64,000 nucleotides of DNA from positions 1 through 64,000 of the forward strand of contig NZ_AUKE01000005.1 in the NCBI RefSeq assembly GCF_000424585.1, written 5' to 3'. The notes beneath the pieces are model-generated. The model had not been told where the DNA came from. It saw nothing but the letters and a program-made list of their open reading frames with translations, and made no database searches. A program made the position numbers and the translations under genes. Position 1 is the first letter of the stretch; each line of letters starts with the position of its first letter. Positions 25,602 to 34,103 of the stretch are shown piece after piece. Source of the stretch: Butyrivibrio sp. MC2013. GTDB lineage: Bacteria; Bacillota; Clostridia; Lachnospirales; Lachnospiraceae.

Positions 25602-27410
25602 TTACCTTTTAGTATTGATCCTGACATTCTCATCCTTTACCCTGATCAGGTAGAGGTTACCAGCCAGCTGCACTACTTCCGCTCCCTTTATACCTGCAGA
25701 TACGCCCTTATTGATCCTGACGATCATATAGGCATCATCTATAAGGCCGTCCAGATGCACGCTGCAGCCCTCATCATCATCTTCCTTTTCAACACACAGA
25801 TTACTGTATCTCTGGACAGCTCCGGCAAAGCCTCTGCCTGTCACCTTCCTGATATCAGGGACTACTTCATCCAGGTAGTCCATATATCCGTTATAGCCTT
25901 CTTTTAATGTCTCCCAGCCTATGGCTGCACCTCTGTCCTCATCCAGAAGGTCATCGGGATGCATAAAGTGTGAGCTGACAAAATGCATATTCAGCTCGGA
26001 AAAGGCGGTCATCATCATGTAATCACCGATCTCGCAGCCTGATATGATCCTGGGAGCTTCTACCATTCCGTCTTCTTTTACTTCATATTCCTGAGGATAA
26101 GAATTTTCGCCGGGCAAATAGATACTGGCTATGGTCCTGATCCCCGGAAAAGAGCTGACAATAAGCTGCCTGCCTTCCTCAGACAATACATTGGACGGAG
26201 GCACATATACGCATGCTTCCTGGGACAGATACAGGCTCCCCACAAATCGGGTCACTTCCTCCATGGCCTTCTTCATTGCTTCAGCGCTTTCCCAGACCTT
26301 GTAGCCTTCGTCATATAGATATTCATAATCCGGTCCGCACAGAGGCTGATGATTGTAGCCGTGATAGCCTATCTCGCCGCCCCTGTTTAGGAGCATATTT
26401 CCAAAATAATAAAAATCCGCAGTACTGCCATTACTCTTTATATCTTCAGAGGTATCATCTTCATAGGTCTCTATGACCACTCCGGTAAGAGGAAAGCCGT
26501 GCTCTCCGGCAATCTTCAAGACATCCGGCCACCATACATAGGAGTAGAATTCGGCGGTATCCATCCTGTAATCCCTCATGATATATTCCGAATTGCCTGA
26601 GGGTACAGGTGAAGGAAAATCATCCAGATAAAAGTCTGCCGCATTGATCACAGGATATACGCACACATCCTCCAGCAGTGAATAAGCAGAGGCATATATT
26701 CCTCGGTAGGACTTCTCGCAATAGCCAAAGTTGCATACTACAAATCGTCCCTCACCATAATCACTGCTCCATATAAGAGGCACACTGTCATCTGCAGTGG
26801 ACGCATAGACTTTGCAGGAGGATGATAAGGCTACCTCCATGGAGGATTCATAGGAGTCGTCTATCCTGTACACTCTCTGCCAGCCCAGCATAAAATCAGG
26901 CGAAGACTTAAAATCCGCAACATCATGAAAGCTGTAGGAATGCTCTATTATCCCCAGCTTGCTGGCGATAACATCAAGAGTGGTATCCTTTTCCATAGGC
27001 AGGCCAAACATGACCCTGCCGCCCTTATATACATAGCTTGTGAGGTCCAGTATCTTATCACCTATAGGCGAGAGGTTGACGCATCCTACCAGCACTGTCT
27101 TATAAGCTGCAAAATCAGGGATCTCGTCTGCCACTACATCCACTTCATCATAGGACACCCTCATGTCAATAAGGATCTGCTCAAACTGAAGCCTGGCTTC
27201 GATACTGTTGGTCTCAGAAGAATCCGTGATAAACAGGCAGGTCTTTTCTTCCTGCAGGGGCTTATTTCTGATAGCAGCAGACACAGGCAGTAGCTCTATA
27301 CTGCTCCTTTTCACATCGTACCTGATGCCCATTCTCTCCACCAGAAGCAGTCCCATGATCACTATCATGCATATGAGAATACGTATAATTACCCGGAACC
27401 TTTTCTTCAT
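25602..27410 (-). CDS. DUF2194 protein, PelA-like deacetylase candidate
   Basis: 602 residues with an N-terminal membrane helix (VIIRILICMIVIMGLLLV) and an extracytoplasmic body. The first half is a Rossmann-like domain (KTCLFITDSSETNSIEARLQF, VLVGCVNLSP); the second half looks like a polysaccharide deacetylase: NAADFYLDDFPSPVP supplies the acidic pair and GGEIGYHGYNHQPL the H-x3-H metal site. DUF2194 proteins occupy the position of PelA in Gram-positive Pel clusters, where partial deacetylation gives the polymer its charge. Its stop is six bases before pelF and its start overlaps the PelE-like gene by four bases. Confidence 0.85.
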   Translation of the reverse strand: MKKRFRVIIRILICMIVIMGLLLVERMGIRYDVKRSSIELLPVSAAIRNKPLQEEKTCLFITDSSETNSIEARLQFEQILIDMRVSYDEVDVVADEIPDFAAYKTVLVGCVNLSPIGDKILDLTSYVYKGGRVMFGLPMEKDTTLDVIASKLGIIEHSYSFHDVADFKSSPDFMLGWQRVYRIDDSYESSMEVALSSSCKVYASTADDSVPLIWSSDYGEGRFVVCNFGYCEKSYRGIYASAYSLLEDVCVYPVINAADFYLDDFPSPVPSGNSEYIMRDYRMDTAEFYSYVWWPDVLKIAGEHGFPLTGVVIETYEDDTSEDIKSNGSTADFYYFGNMLLNRGGEIGYHGYNHQPLCGPDYEYLYDEGYKVWESAEAMKKAMEEVTRFVGSLYLSQEACVYVPPSNVLSEEGRQLIVSSFPGIRTIASIYLPGENSYPQEYEVKEDGMVEAPRIISGCEIGDYMMMTAFSELNMHFVSSHFMHPDDLLDEDRGAAIGWETLKEGYNGYMDYLDEVVPDIRKVTGRGFAGAVQRYSNLCVEKEDDDEGCSVHLDGLIDDAYMIVRINKGVSAGIKGAEVVQLAGNLYLIRVKDENVRINTKR

Positions 27411-28309
27411 CTCTGCTCCATTTCACGGTCTCTATGCCAAAAATCTATGATCTCTCGCATACGGCTGCTGATAAACTCTCCAGAGGATAATGCCTTGTCT
27501 ATCATTTCATTTATGGATCTTACAGATCTGGTCTGGTAATAATATCTGAATCTGAGGATCCATATTTCTTCATCCATGCCATAAGCTTTTTCCATACGGC
27601 CAAGCACCTGGTCTGCAGCTGAGTATTCTCCTGCTCCCAGATAGCTTCCCACCAGCGCCATATAATCTTCGTAAGCAGGTGCCAGGTCTATCTTTCTGGC
27701 CAGGAGCTGATGATAGATATTCCTCTGTATCTCCAGGGCCTGGCCCTGTCCTGTACCGCTTTCCAAAAAGCGGCCAAGATAAGCTATATACTCTCCTATG
27801 AGCTCTATATCATCAGGAGCCTCAGCATATCTGATGCTGTATTCCTGCAGGCCCAGCTCGTATTCCTTTGACAGCTCAGCCATGGCCGTTGTGGCATAAT
27901 GCACTACTTCCGCATCTTCGTTCATCCTGGCCTGATTCAGTATATGGGTATACTTGCCCGTATCTGACATAAGTACGTCCATGATCACAGAACGCCTGGT
28001 ACTGGCATCATCCATGATAAGGGCATCTTCCAGGGGTACCACCAGGCTCCCTTCCGCTTCCGGCATGGGAATCCTGTTCTGGTCAGCATCGGGGCTGCTC
28101 ATGGCTTCCAGGTCTCCACCGGCCTTGCCGCTTTCCCCGGTCACAATGATGAAGTGGATCATAAGAGCGCACAATGCCCCAAAAAGAGGTATGAACAGCA
28201 CTATGACCATCATCTCCTTCTCTATCTTCAAGACTTTCAGATATGACAACAAGAGGAATATGGCCACTATAAGCAAATGGATGATCAGAATATCAATTCC
28301 AAGGCTCAT
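27407..28309 (-). CDS. pelE: PelE-like membrane/TPR protein
   Basis: 300 residues. Two membrane helices at the N-terminus (IDILIIHLLIVAIFLLLSYL and MMVIVLFIPLFGALCALMIHF) are followed by a helical cytoplasmic domain of tetratricopeptide-like repeats (VVHYATTAMAELSKEYELGL, QALEIQRNIYHQLLARKIDL, AADQVLGRMEKAYG). This matches the PelE layout, a scaffold in the Pel synthase complex. It is the second gene of the locus, five bases after pelD and overlapping the DUF2194 gene by four. Assignment rests on topology and position more than on sequence signatures. Confidence 0.78.
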   Translation of the reverse strand: MSLGIDILIIHLLIVAIFLLLSYLKVLKIEKEMMVIVLFIPLFGALCALMIHFIIVTGESGKAGGDLEAMSSPDADQNRIPMPEAEGSLVVPLEDALIMDDASTRRSVIMDVLMSDTGKYTHILNQARMNEDAEVVHYATTAMAELSKEYELGLQEYSIRYAEAPDDIELIGEYIAYLGRFLESGTGQGQALEIQRNIYHQLLARKIDLAPAYEDYMALVGSYLGAGEYSAADQVLGRMEKAYGMDEEIWILRFRYYYQTRSVRSINEMIDKALSSGEFISSRMREIIDFWHRDREMEQR

Positions 28310-28314
28310 ATGAT

Positions 28315-30405
28315 CTAGACTCCTATTCCATCTACAACCTTTATCTTAAGACCCAGCTTCTCAAATCTGTCCAGGATGATACTCTGGCTCTCGGCATCAG
28401 CCTGTGCTGCCAGAAGATAGATGTTGCCATCTTCTCCCAGTCCTATCAGGTCATTATTTCTGACCCTGGTAGATAGAAGCTCGTCCATCTCGCTGACACT
28501 CCTGCCCTCGCTCTCTATCTTGAAGAGCCTAAAGCTGGTCCTCTGGTTCTCTGCCAGATCATGGACTATGGTCAGCTGATCTACAAAGTATCTGTCATTA
28601 ACAATATTGGTTCCTTCTATATAGATATCTCTGGTGATAGCCTTCTCATACTCCCAGGCTTTGACTATAAAGTTCTCCATCAGGCCTGTAAGGATCTTGA
28701 TGAGATTGACATAATAGGTACCCGTCTGATTGAACCTGGCATTATAGATCATGACCAGTACAGACACATTGCCCTCATTGATTATGCCTGCCACATATGA
28801 AGGCTTATTCTCCTCCATGGCCCTGTTAAACCAGACTTCACCTGTCCTGATAGTATCCAGCACCTCTCCGTAATCATCAAGGCTAATGGATTTTCGAAGC
28901 TTCCCGCCCAGCTTGCCGGAGCACACCTCCAGCCTTGCAAACCTGGCGTTGCCATCATTGATGGTATAGATAGCGACAAACCTGTTATCCAGGATATCCT
29001 CAAGTACAGGAATGGACTCAGCAAAAATACGCTCAGGTACAGTGGTACTGAGCCTTTTGACCACATCAAAGATCCTGCCAAAGCCATCTCTGCTGCCGAT
29101 CAGGTCCTTCTTGTAGCGGTTCTTGTAATCCATAGCCTCGTTATAGAGCTGAGTGATAAAATCCACCCTGTCTGTCAGGCTCTCATTTTGTTTTCTGATA
29201 ATATCCAGCTCTTCATCCTTCTTTTGCCTCGCATATCCGCACACCGCTCCCGCTATCAAAAGGAGAATAAAGGGCAGCCAGTTACCGGGATCATAGAATA
29301 GGAGAATGGCATTTGTACCATTTTGATAATAGGCATATATCAGGGACAGGCATTCGATCACAGCTGATAAGATACCCATATTGGTACCATATACGCTGGC
29401 CATGACCACTACAAAGAGCAGCCTGTAGTCCACCATTCTGAATTGGACAGTATTGGTAGATATACGGACCAAAAACTCCGTGAGTGCTGCGCCCAGTACC
29501 AGCTCTATGAGCATCATGCTCCTGCTCTTTAAGTGGAGCTTTGACCTGATCTTCTCCTTCAGGTCAGGCTTTACCAGATTCAGGGATCTGTACTCCTCAT
29601 AATGCTCATCAAGATTATCCAGAACATCCACCTTGGCAAACCAGGCGTACTTTTTCCTGGCTGTATCGCTCTCTTCTATGTCAGTGATATGCTCAGAATT
29701 ATCCTTATATGTGACCCTGGCCTTTGGATATTTATCCGTAATAAATTCACTGACCTTCTTAAAGCTGGTATGGGCATTGGCCTCCAGGATCACAGACCTA
29801 TCTGCGCTATCCCATTTATCAAATAGCCTGTAAAGAAAATCTGCCAGATCGGACATCTCAATAAAATGTCCCACGGAATCCTCAAGGCACGGAAAAGTAA
29901 ACTCACCCTCCATCTCCAGTGAGTTAAAGACTTTAAACCAGAAATCCCTCTTCACTCTGCCGCTGGCAAGAAAAGGAATATATATGATCTTCATCTCAAT
30001 ATCAGACTTGCTGCCATAATATGAGATCAGCTCTTCAGAAGTCCCAAGGATAATATCCTTGCCCCTCTTTTCCCTGTCCAAAACCAGGTCAGATCCCACA
30101 TAGACAAACTGTTTGATATCAGAGCCAATGCAGAGCTTCAAAAAATCCCTGAGCTGCTCCGCTTCATTGCCCCTCTCACCCTGGTAAGTGACAAAGTCAG
30201 AAATATAGACCGCCCTTTCAAATGAGTACGTTGAAAAGAGTTCCCCAAACCTCTCATCAGAACTCTCTGCCCGAAACCATTTGATATTCTCACTCTTGGC
30301 ATCATTAACATCCCTGCCACAGACCACCAGGTTGCCGTCACCAAAGGCATCCCTAAGGAGCTCTTTTGTCCAATACGCAGTATTACCGGTAACAATAGTA
30401 TCCAT
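28315..30405 (-). CDS. pelD: PelD-like c-di-GMP receptor with SDR-like N-terminus
   Basis: 696 residues. Parts in order: an NAD-dependent-epimerase-like domain of ~280 residues whose glycine motif is degenerate (VTGNTAYWT); four membrane helices with a short loop (to about residue 390); a coiled segment; a GAF domain (SIPVLEDILDNRFVAIYTIN); and a C-terminal degenerate GGDEF domain. The last contains VRNNDLIGLGEDG: the RNND is a RxxD inhibitory-site motif, and the GGDEF signature itself is lost, as in PelD, which binds c-di-GMP there to switch on polymer synthesis. It is the first gene of the Pel operon. The SDR-like fusion is unlike proteobacterial PelD and may be inactive. Confidence 0.9.
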   Translation of the reverse strand: MDTIVTGNTAYWTKELLRDAFGDGNLVVCGRDVNDAKSENIKWFRAESSDERFGELFSTYSFERAVYISDFVTYQGERGNEAEQLRDFLKLCIGSDIKQFVYVGSDLVLDREKRGKDIILGTSEELISYYGSKSDIEMKIIYIPFLASGRVKRDFWFKVFNSLEMEGEFTFPCLEDSVGHFIEMSDLADFLYRLFDKWDSADRSVILEANAHTSFKKVSEFITDKYPKARVTYKDNSEHITDIEESDTARKKYAWFAKVDVLDNLDEHYEEYRSLNLVKPDLKEKIRSKLHLKSRSMMLIELVLGAALTEFLVRISTNTVQFRMVDYRLLFVVVMASVYGTNMGILSAVIECLSLIYAYYQNGTNAILLFYDPGNWLPFILLLIAGAVCGYARQKKDEELDIIRKQNESLTDRVDFITQLYNEAMDYKNRYKKDLIGSRDGFGRIFDVVKRLSTTVPERIFAESIPVLEDILDNRFVAIYTINDGNARFARLEVCSGKLGGKLRKSISLDDYGEVLDTIRTGEVWFNRAMEENKPSYVAGIINEGNVSVLVMIYNARFNQTGTYYVNLIKILTGLMENFIVKAWEYEKAITRDIYIEGTNIVNDRYFVDQLTIVHDLAENQRTSFRLFKIESEGRSVSEMDELLSTRVRNNDLIGLGEDGNIYLLAAQADAESQSIILDRFEKLGLKIKVVDGIGV

Positions 30406-30518
30406 AACATCCTTTCATGCCGGCGCGATCCCATCCCGCCGGCACATAATGATCCATAGTGCCATATAGTCTTTTATCGGTATAAGCCCGCCCTTTTGCC
30501 ACCCCCTTAAAATATTTG

Positions 30519-30640
30519 TATTGGTATATTGGTGTATTGGTGTATTGCCCTTCGCGTTAATATGATCATGAATCCGGCTCGCAGGGCAAAGGGAATATAC
30601 ATTTGCCGGCTTACCGACAAAAATAAAGAGTGGGGCTGTC
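30519..30640. repeat. Short direct repeats and dispersed hairpin repeats upstream of pelD
   Basis: The gap 30406-30766 holds four near-repeats of TATTGGTG (30519-30547), then a hairpin unit GCCCTTCGCG..CTCGCAGGGC (30547-30586) related to the units at 5941-5990 and 6055-6103, then TTTGCCGGCTTACCGACAAA plus AAATAAAGAG, which recurs in altered form at 33819-33840. No convincing pelD promoter could be picked out. Confidence 0.6.
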
Positions 30641-30667
30641 TATGAAATGTCTGCGAAACACAAAAAC

Positions 30668-30690
30668 CGAGCTTCGAAAAGCCCGGCATT
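30668..30690 (-). terminator. Intrinsic terminator
   Basis: Minus strand: CCGGGCTT, TTCG loop, AAGCTCGG (one G-U), then TTTTTGTGTTT. It lies downstream of the gene at 30767-31201 and separates it from the pel leader. Confidence 0.85.
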
Positions 30691-30766
30691 TGCTGTAAAA
30701 ATAGTTTATGCAACTAAACAAAATCTTTCTTGAACGGATAACCAGCGATTACGAAACTCACCTGTT

Positions 30767-31201
30767 TTATTTAAGATACCCTGCTTCTTCCAGAAGCTTT
30801 TTCATAAAACCGGTGTATTCCTGGAGTGCATCCTCGCAGGGGCCCATCATCTCTTTGTTGAGATCGATGGCCTCTTTTGAGTCCTTGATCCTGTCAAAGG
30901 TGTCCTTATCCCTGAAAAATCTGGCGTAATTAACTTTTGACGGATCGATGGCGTGTAAAGATCTGGCTGCTGACAGGACAAGCTTGTTCTCTTTATTGAA
31001 AAGACCTCCTGCTGCCTTGGGGTAGATGATAATATCCCAGTTCTCCGTAGCCGGAAGCACGACATACTCGAGTTCTCCGCTGCTCTTTCTCCTGGTTCCA
31101 AACTCGGACATGTTCTCCCTGTCCCAGTGCTCCTCCATGAACTTAAGCACATCTTCAAGTGTCATTGTCTTGTTGATTACAATCGTCTGTCTACCCTTCA
31201 T
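30767..31201 (-). CDS. Hypothetical protein, 144 aa
   Basis: I do not recognise the family. The protein is soluble, mixed alpha/beta and rich in Lys and Glu; it starts MKGRQTIVINKTMTLEDVLKFMEEHW and ends EYTGFMKKLLEEAGYLK. No signal peptide, membrane helix or Cys motif is visible. A good ribosome site, GAGAGGA, lies seven bases before the ATG, and an intrinsic terminator follows 77 bases after the stop, so it is an independent one-gene unit. Codon use matches the surrounding chromosomal genes. Coding status is firm, function unknown. Confidence 0.8.
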   Translation of the reverse strand: MKGRQTIVINKTMTLEDVLKFMEEHWDRENMSEFGTRRKSSGELEYVVLPATENWDIIIYPKAAGGLFNKENKLVLSAARSLHAIDPSKVNYARFFRDKDTFDRIKDSKEAIDLNKEMMGPCEDALQEYTGFMKKLLEEAGYLK

Positions 31202-31354
31202 AACAATTCCTCTCTTTCATTTTCGATGAACAGAATCTGTATGAACAAGATATCCATATAAAAATCAGCTTTTCCTGTAATCATTATACCGTGAATTCAC
31301 CCACTCCAACAACAAAACCAGACTACCCGAAAAGTTCTTAACCCCTGTGACAGA

Positions 31355-31843
31355 TCAGGGATTAAAGATTGCTTTCCCGCGCCTGTCAAGGACTTTCTTA
31401 AGTATATATCCCAGGATGCAGATACTGATGATCTCTCCGATACCCACTGTTACCACCAGGAACCAATACGCATCCTCTGCTCCATAAGCATAGATCAGTA
31501 CCACAGGTACTACCAGCATATTAGCGATAACGGGAGGCAGTGTAAAGATAAACCTGGTCTTTCTAAGATAGTAGGTACCAATAGCTCCAACGAGAGTAGC
31601 AAGGCTGCCAAAGATAATATCCCAGATGGCACATGCATTTATGATGTTGGAAATGAGGCATCCCACGAAGAGCCCGGGGATAGCTGCAGGTGTGAATACA
31701 GGCAGGATGCAGAGAGCTTCGGAGAATCTGACCTGTATAGCTCCGTTGGCAAGGCCCATTATATTGGCCAGCCAGGTCAGTATCACATAGAGGGCTGCGA
31801 CCATTGCGCCCTGAGTAAGCCGTTTAATGTTATTACTATTCAT
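31355..31843 (-). CDS. queT: QueT-family queuosine-precursor transporter
   Basis: 162-residue membrane protein of the QueT family (COG4708), the substrate-binding S component of an energy-coupling-factor transporter for a queuosine precursor. Five or six helices are visible, and the family segment VRFSEALCILPVFTPAAIPGLFVGC is clear. ECF S components need a shared ATPase/T module that is not in this window. It is the third gene of the operon after YhhQ and a radical SAM enzyme, overlapping the latter by four bases. Having two different transporters for queuosine precursors in one operon argues for salvage of more than one form (preQ0/preQ1 or queuine). Confidence 0.92.
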   Translation of the reverse strand: MNSNNIKRLTQGAMVAALYVILTWLANIMGLANGAIQVRFSEALCILPVFTPAAIPGLFVGCLISNIINACAIWDIIFGSLATLVGAIGTYYLRKTRFIFTLPPVIANMLVVPVVLIYAYGAEDAYWFLVVTVGIGEIISICILGYILKKVLDRRGKAIFNP

Positions 31844-32604
31844 ATCTTTTTCTCTCGCTCCTTTATATCGTGGCCTACGTTGTGACCGTTATTCTCATCC
31901 CATTCGTCAAAAATATCAACTGCAGGATTCTCCATAAGCTCCCGGTAGAGCTCGCTATCATAGAAAGCCCTGATAGCTGCTTCGTCTCTTGCCGGTCCAC
32001 CTGCTACTGATGTATATATGCTCAGATTGATCCTGTCAAAATGCTCAAGGCCTATGGCTATATCAGCCCTTAGCTGTTCCATGCTCTGACCTTCCATGCC
32101 ATAGATCAGATTGATCCAGCTGTAATACTTTGCCAGATCCCCGGGTGTCACATGAGGGAGGCCCTTACGAAGGACGTCCTCTCTGATATGCTCATCAAAG
32201 GTCTCCACGCCGCATCTAAAGATCACATCTATACCATATTGTCCGAAGAAGTCTACAAAAAAGTGATTGCTCTCTCTATAGATATAGTGGCCTTCCAGGA
32301 TCACACTGGTGATACCTCTCATTTTGCAGGTCTCCCTGATATAACAGAGCGTGGTAAAGGGAAGCTCTGTATAGGATGCCGAGCAGGTCACGTCAAGACA
32401 TTTCACTCCTGCACTTGTCCCCTTGACCTCTTCCAGGACCTTTTTATTTACTGTATCACAGGCCAGGACTGAAGATGACTTATCCTCCTGGTAATCGCAG
32501 AATGCGCATTTCCCCCAGGAGCAGCCCAGAGATACCAGTAGTACATTTTCTCTCTTTAATGAGCTCTTATTATCAAGCTGATATCTTACAAGATCGTGTA
32601 TCAT
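31840..32604 (-). CDS. Radical SAM enzyme of the queuosine salvage operon (QueL candidate)
   Basis: 254 residues. The [4Fe-4S]-SAM motif is CSWGKCAFC, a CxxxCxxC, near residue 28. Other features are SVILEGHYIYRE, VIFRCGVETFDEHIRE and NLIYGMEGQSMEQLRAD, typical of radical SAM barrels. It lies between two queuosine-precursor transporter genes and overlaps queT by four bases. A radical SAM lyase (QueL) that frees a reusable precursor from queuine has been described in gut and pathogenic bacteria next to such transporters, so this is a candidate QueL; without a comparison the assignment is inference. No SPASM cluster is visible. Confidence 0.75.
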   Translation of the reverse strand: MIHDLVRYQLDNKSSLKRENVLLVSLGCSWGKCAFCDYQEDKSSSVLACDTVNKKVLEEVKGTSAGVKCLDVTCSASYTELPFTTLCYIRETCKMRGITSVILEGHYIYRESNHFFVDFFGQYGIDVIFRCGVETFDEHIREDVLRKGLPHVTPGDLAKYYSWINLIYGMEGQSMEQLRADIAIGLEHFDRINLSIYTSVAGGPARDEAAIRAFYDSELYRELMENPAVDIFDEWDENNGHNVGHDIKEREKKI

Positions 32605-32618
32605 ATATTACCTCATGC

Positions 32619-33347
32619 TCAGGCTACATTTTCAAGGCCGTCTTCTGCCTCTTCATCATCCTTTTCAAGGAGGATACCGCTTCTGCCCTTAGAGGCCTTG
32701 GCCAGATAGAGGAAGGGAGTATCTGATACAGCGATGATCATCTCGATAACAGAGCCTGCTATAGCTGCCTCCAGGCAATAGCTAAGGGGAAAGGTCCCTG
32801 CAAAAGCCATGATGGTAAAGCCAAAGTTCTCAGAACAGTTGCAAAGAATGGTAGATACGTTATTTCTAAACCACATATATTTGCCGCCTGTCCTTAACTT
32901 GAGCTTCTGATAGAGGAGCACGTCGCACCAGTTAGAGAGGAGGAACATCACTCCGGAAGCAGTAGTGATCCTGATGGACATAGCAAAGAGAGTCTGCATG
33001 CCTGCATCCACCACGTCGTATTCGTTAGGCACAAAGAGCGCTGTGAAGCGGGCAAAAAGAATATAGGCAATCAGTGCCGCAGCTGAGAGCTTGACAGCAT
33101 TCTTGCCTGACTTATAACCATATTTCTCATTAAGGATATCTGTTGCAAGATAGGTGGAAGCAAACATTACATTGCCCATACCCATGGACACACCGGCGAT
33201 ATCGATCTGCTTGGACACCTGGATGTTGGCAAAAACAACTGCAAGAGCCATCCAGCCATAAAGACCATATTTACCAAAGAGCTTCTCAAGAACTACTACT
33301 CCCGAAAAGCATACAATAAGCTGCAGGATTCCCAAAAATAAATTCAT
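32619..33347 (-). CDS. yhhQ: Queuosine-precursor transporter, YhhQ family
   Basis: 242-residue membrane protein of the YhhQ/QPTR (VUT) family, which imports preQ0/preQ1 or queuine. Features are the ANIQVSKQIDIAG segment, TYLATDILNEKYGYKSGK (the family signature), FRNNVSTILCNCSENFGFTIMAF and IAVSDTPFLYL, with six helices. It is the first gene of the operon, with 14 bases to the radical SAM gene. The start lies just after AGAGGTTAGAGTA, and the AGAGG can be sequestered in a hairpin of the leader. The gene and its long leader suggest control by the precursor or by translation. Confidence 0.93.
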   Translation of the reverse strand: MNLFLGILQLIVCFSGVVVLEKLFGKYGLYGWMALAVVFANIQVSKQIDIAGVSMGMGNVMFASTYLATDILNEKYGYKSGKNAVKLSAAALIAYILFARFTALFVPNEYDVVDAGMQTLFAMSIRITTASGVMFLLSNWCDVLLYQKLKLRTGGKYMWFRNNVSTILCNCSENFGFTIMAFAGTFPLSYCLEAAIAGSVIEMIIAVSDTPFLYLAKASKGRSGILLEKDDEEAEDGLENVA

Positions 33348-33351
33348 TACT

Positions 33352-33446
33352 CTAACCTCTTTCTATAAATAGTACGGGACAGGTTAGAAATAATGCAAAC
33401 GTTATAATACAAAAATTGCTCTGCGCACATTTACGCAGAGCAATCA
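33352..33446 (-). promoter_or_regulatory. Terminator hairpin and RBS-sequestering hairpin in the yhhQ leader
   Basis: Minus strand: ATTGCTCTGCG, loop, TGCGCAGAGCAATTTTTGT forms a strong intrinsic terminator (about 33414-33443), 67 bases before the yhhQ start. After it, TCTAACCT and AGGTTAGA form a perfect 8-bp stem around 22 bases, and the second arm covers the AGAGG ribosome site. This layout suggests transcription or translation control of queuosine salvage. I could not match a known preQ1 class. Confidence 0.6.
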
Positions 33447-33579
33447 GAATAGACATAGTATTTCTAATCAGCCCTGGTTTTGTTTAACGACAGGATGGTG
33501 CAAACGAACTGTCGAACCCTTGATCACACATTTAACAGCGACCTTAGGATATTTATCATTTTATTTAATCAGCTAGTAC

Positions 33580-33608
33580 ACTTTACTCTCTTTAAACTGC
33601 ATTGTCAA
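33580..33608 (-). promoter_or_regulatory. Putative promoter of the queuosine operon
   Basis: Minus strand: TTGACA (33603-33608), 17-base spacer, TAAAGT (33580-33585). It lies at the left edge of the 444-bp inverted repeat and leaves a leader of roughly 225 bases before yhhQ, including a CGACAG/CTGTCG stem and the terminator hairpin. Confidence 0.5.
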
Positions 33609-33642
33609 CTGTTCATATTGATCACGTGCCCTGCATGGCTGC

Positions 33643-34086
33643 TTACTCGCTACCAAATATTGACAGCAGGCGTGGCTGCAGGAGGCTATTTTACAAAGTG
33701 AGCATTTACTTCAAATGGCAGTTTTACTTATTCTTCATAAGCAGCCTTTTAGCGCCCACGAGAAAACTGTCTGAGCAGGGCAGGGAGTGAGATCAAGCCC
33801 ATTCAATGGTCATTTGACGGCTTGCCGGCAAATAAAGAGAATGTAATGCCACTCTCAGGCTTGCCTGAAAGAGTGGTATTATATTCTCTTTAATTAAGGT
33901 CGCAAAGCGAGCTTAATGACCATTGAAGACTAGTATCTTCCCTTCCCCTGCCCCGGCGAGTTTTTTCGAGTGCAGCGCATTATTAAAAGGCTGCAATGAA
34001 GAATTTAGTAAAACGCCATTTGAAGTACCGCGAACGTGGAAAATAACTTCTGCAGCCACGCCGTACTAAGCAATATCAGCGAGTAA
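33643..34086. repeat. 444-bp imperfect inverted repeat (large hairpin)
   Basis: The space between the queuosine leader and lacZ is one long diverged palindrome centred near 33862 (CAGGC-TT-GCCTG). Matching blocks read outward on both arms: CACTCT/AGAGTG, AAAGAGAAT/ATTCTCTTT, CAATGGTCATT/AATGACCATTG, GCAGCCTTTTA/TAAAAGGCTGC, ATTCTTCAT/ATGAAGAAT, TACTTCAAATGGC/GCCATTTGAAGTA, GGCGTGGCTGCAG/CTGCAGCCACGCC and TTACTCGCT/AGCGAGTAA. No ORF of interest lies in it. Possibly a miniature transposable element or a large structured RNA. Confidence 0.85.
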
Positions 34087-34103
34087 CAGTTTGCCGCACA
34101 CCT

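Noticed and set aside
30138-30434. 98-codon minus-strand ORF overlapping the pelD start
   Set aside because: It is another frame of pelD, which has the domain evidence.
33480-33790. Short plus-strand ORFs between the queuosine leader and the palindrome
   Set aside because: No ribosome sites, low-complexity peptides, and they overlap the palindrome arm and the leader on the other strand.
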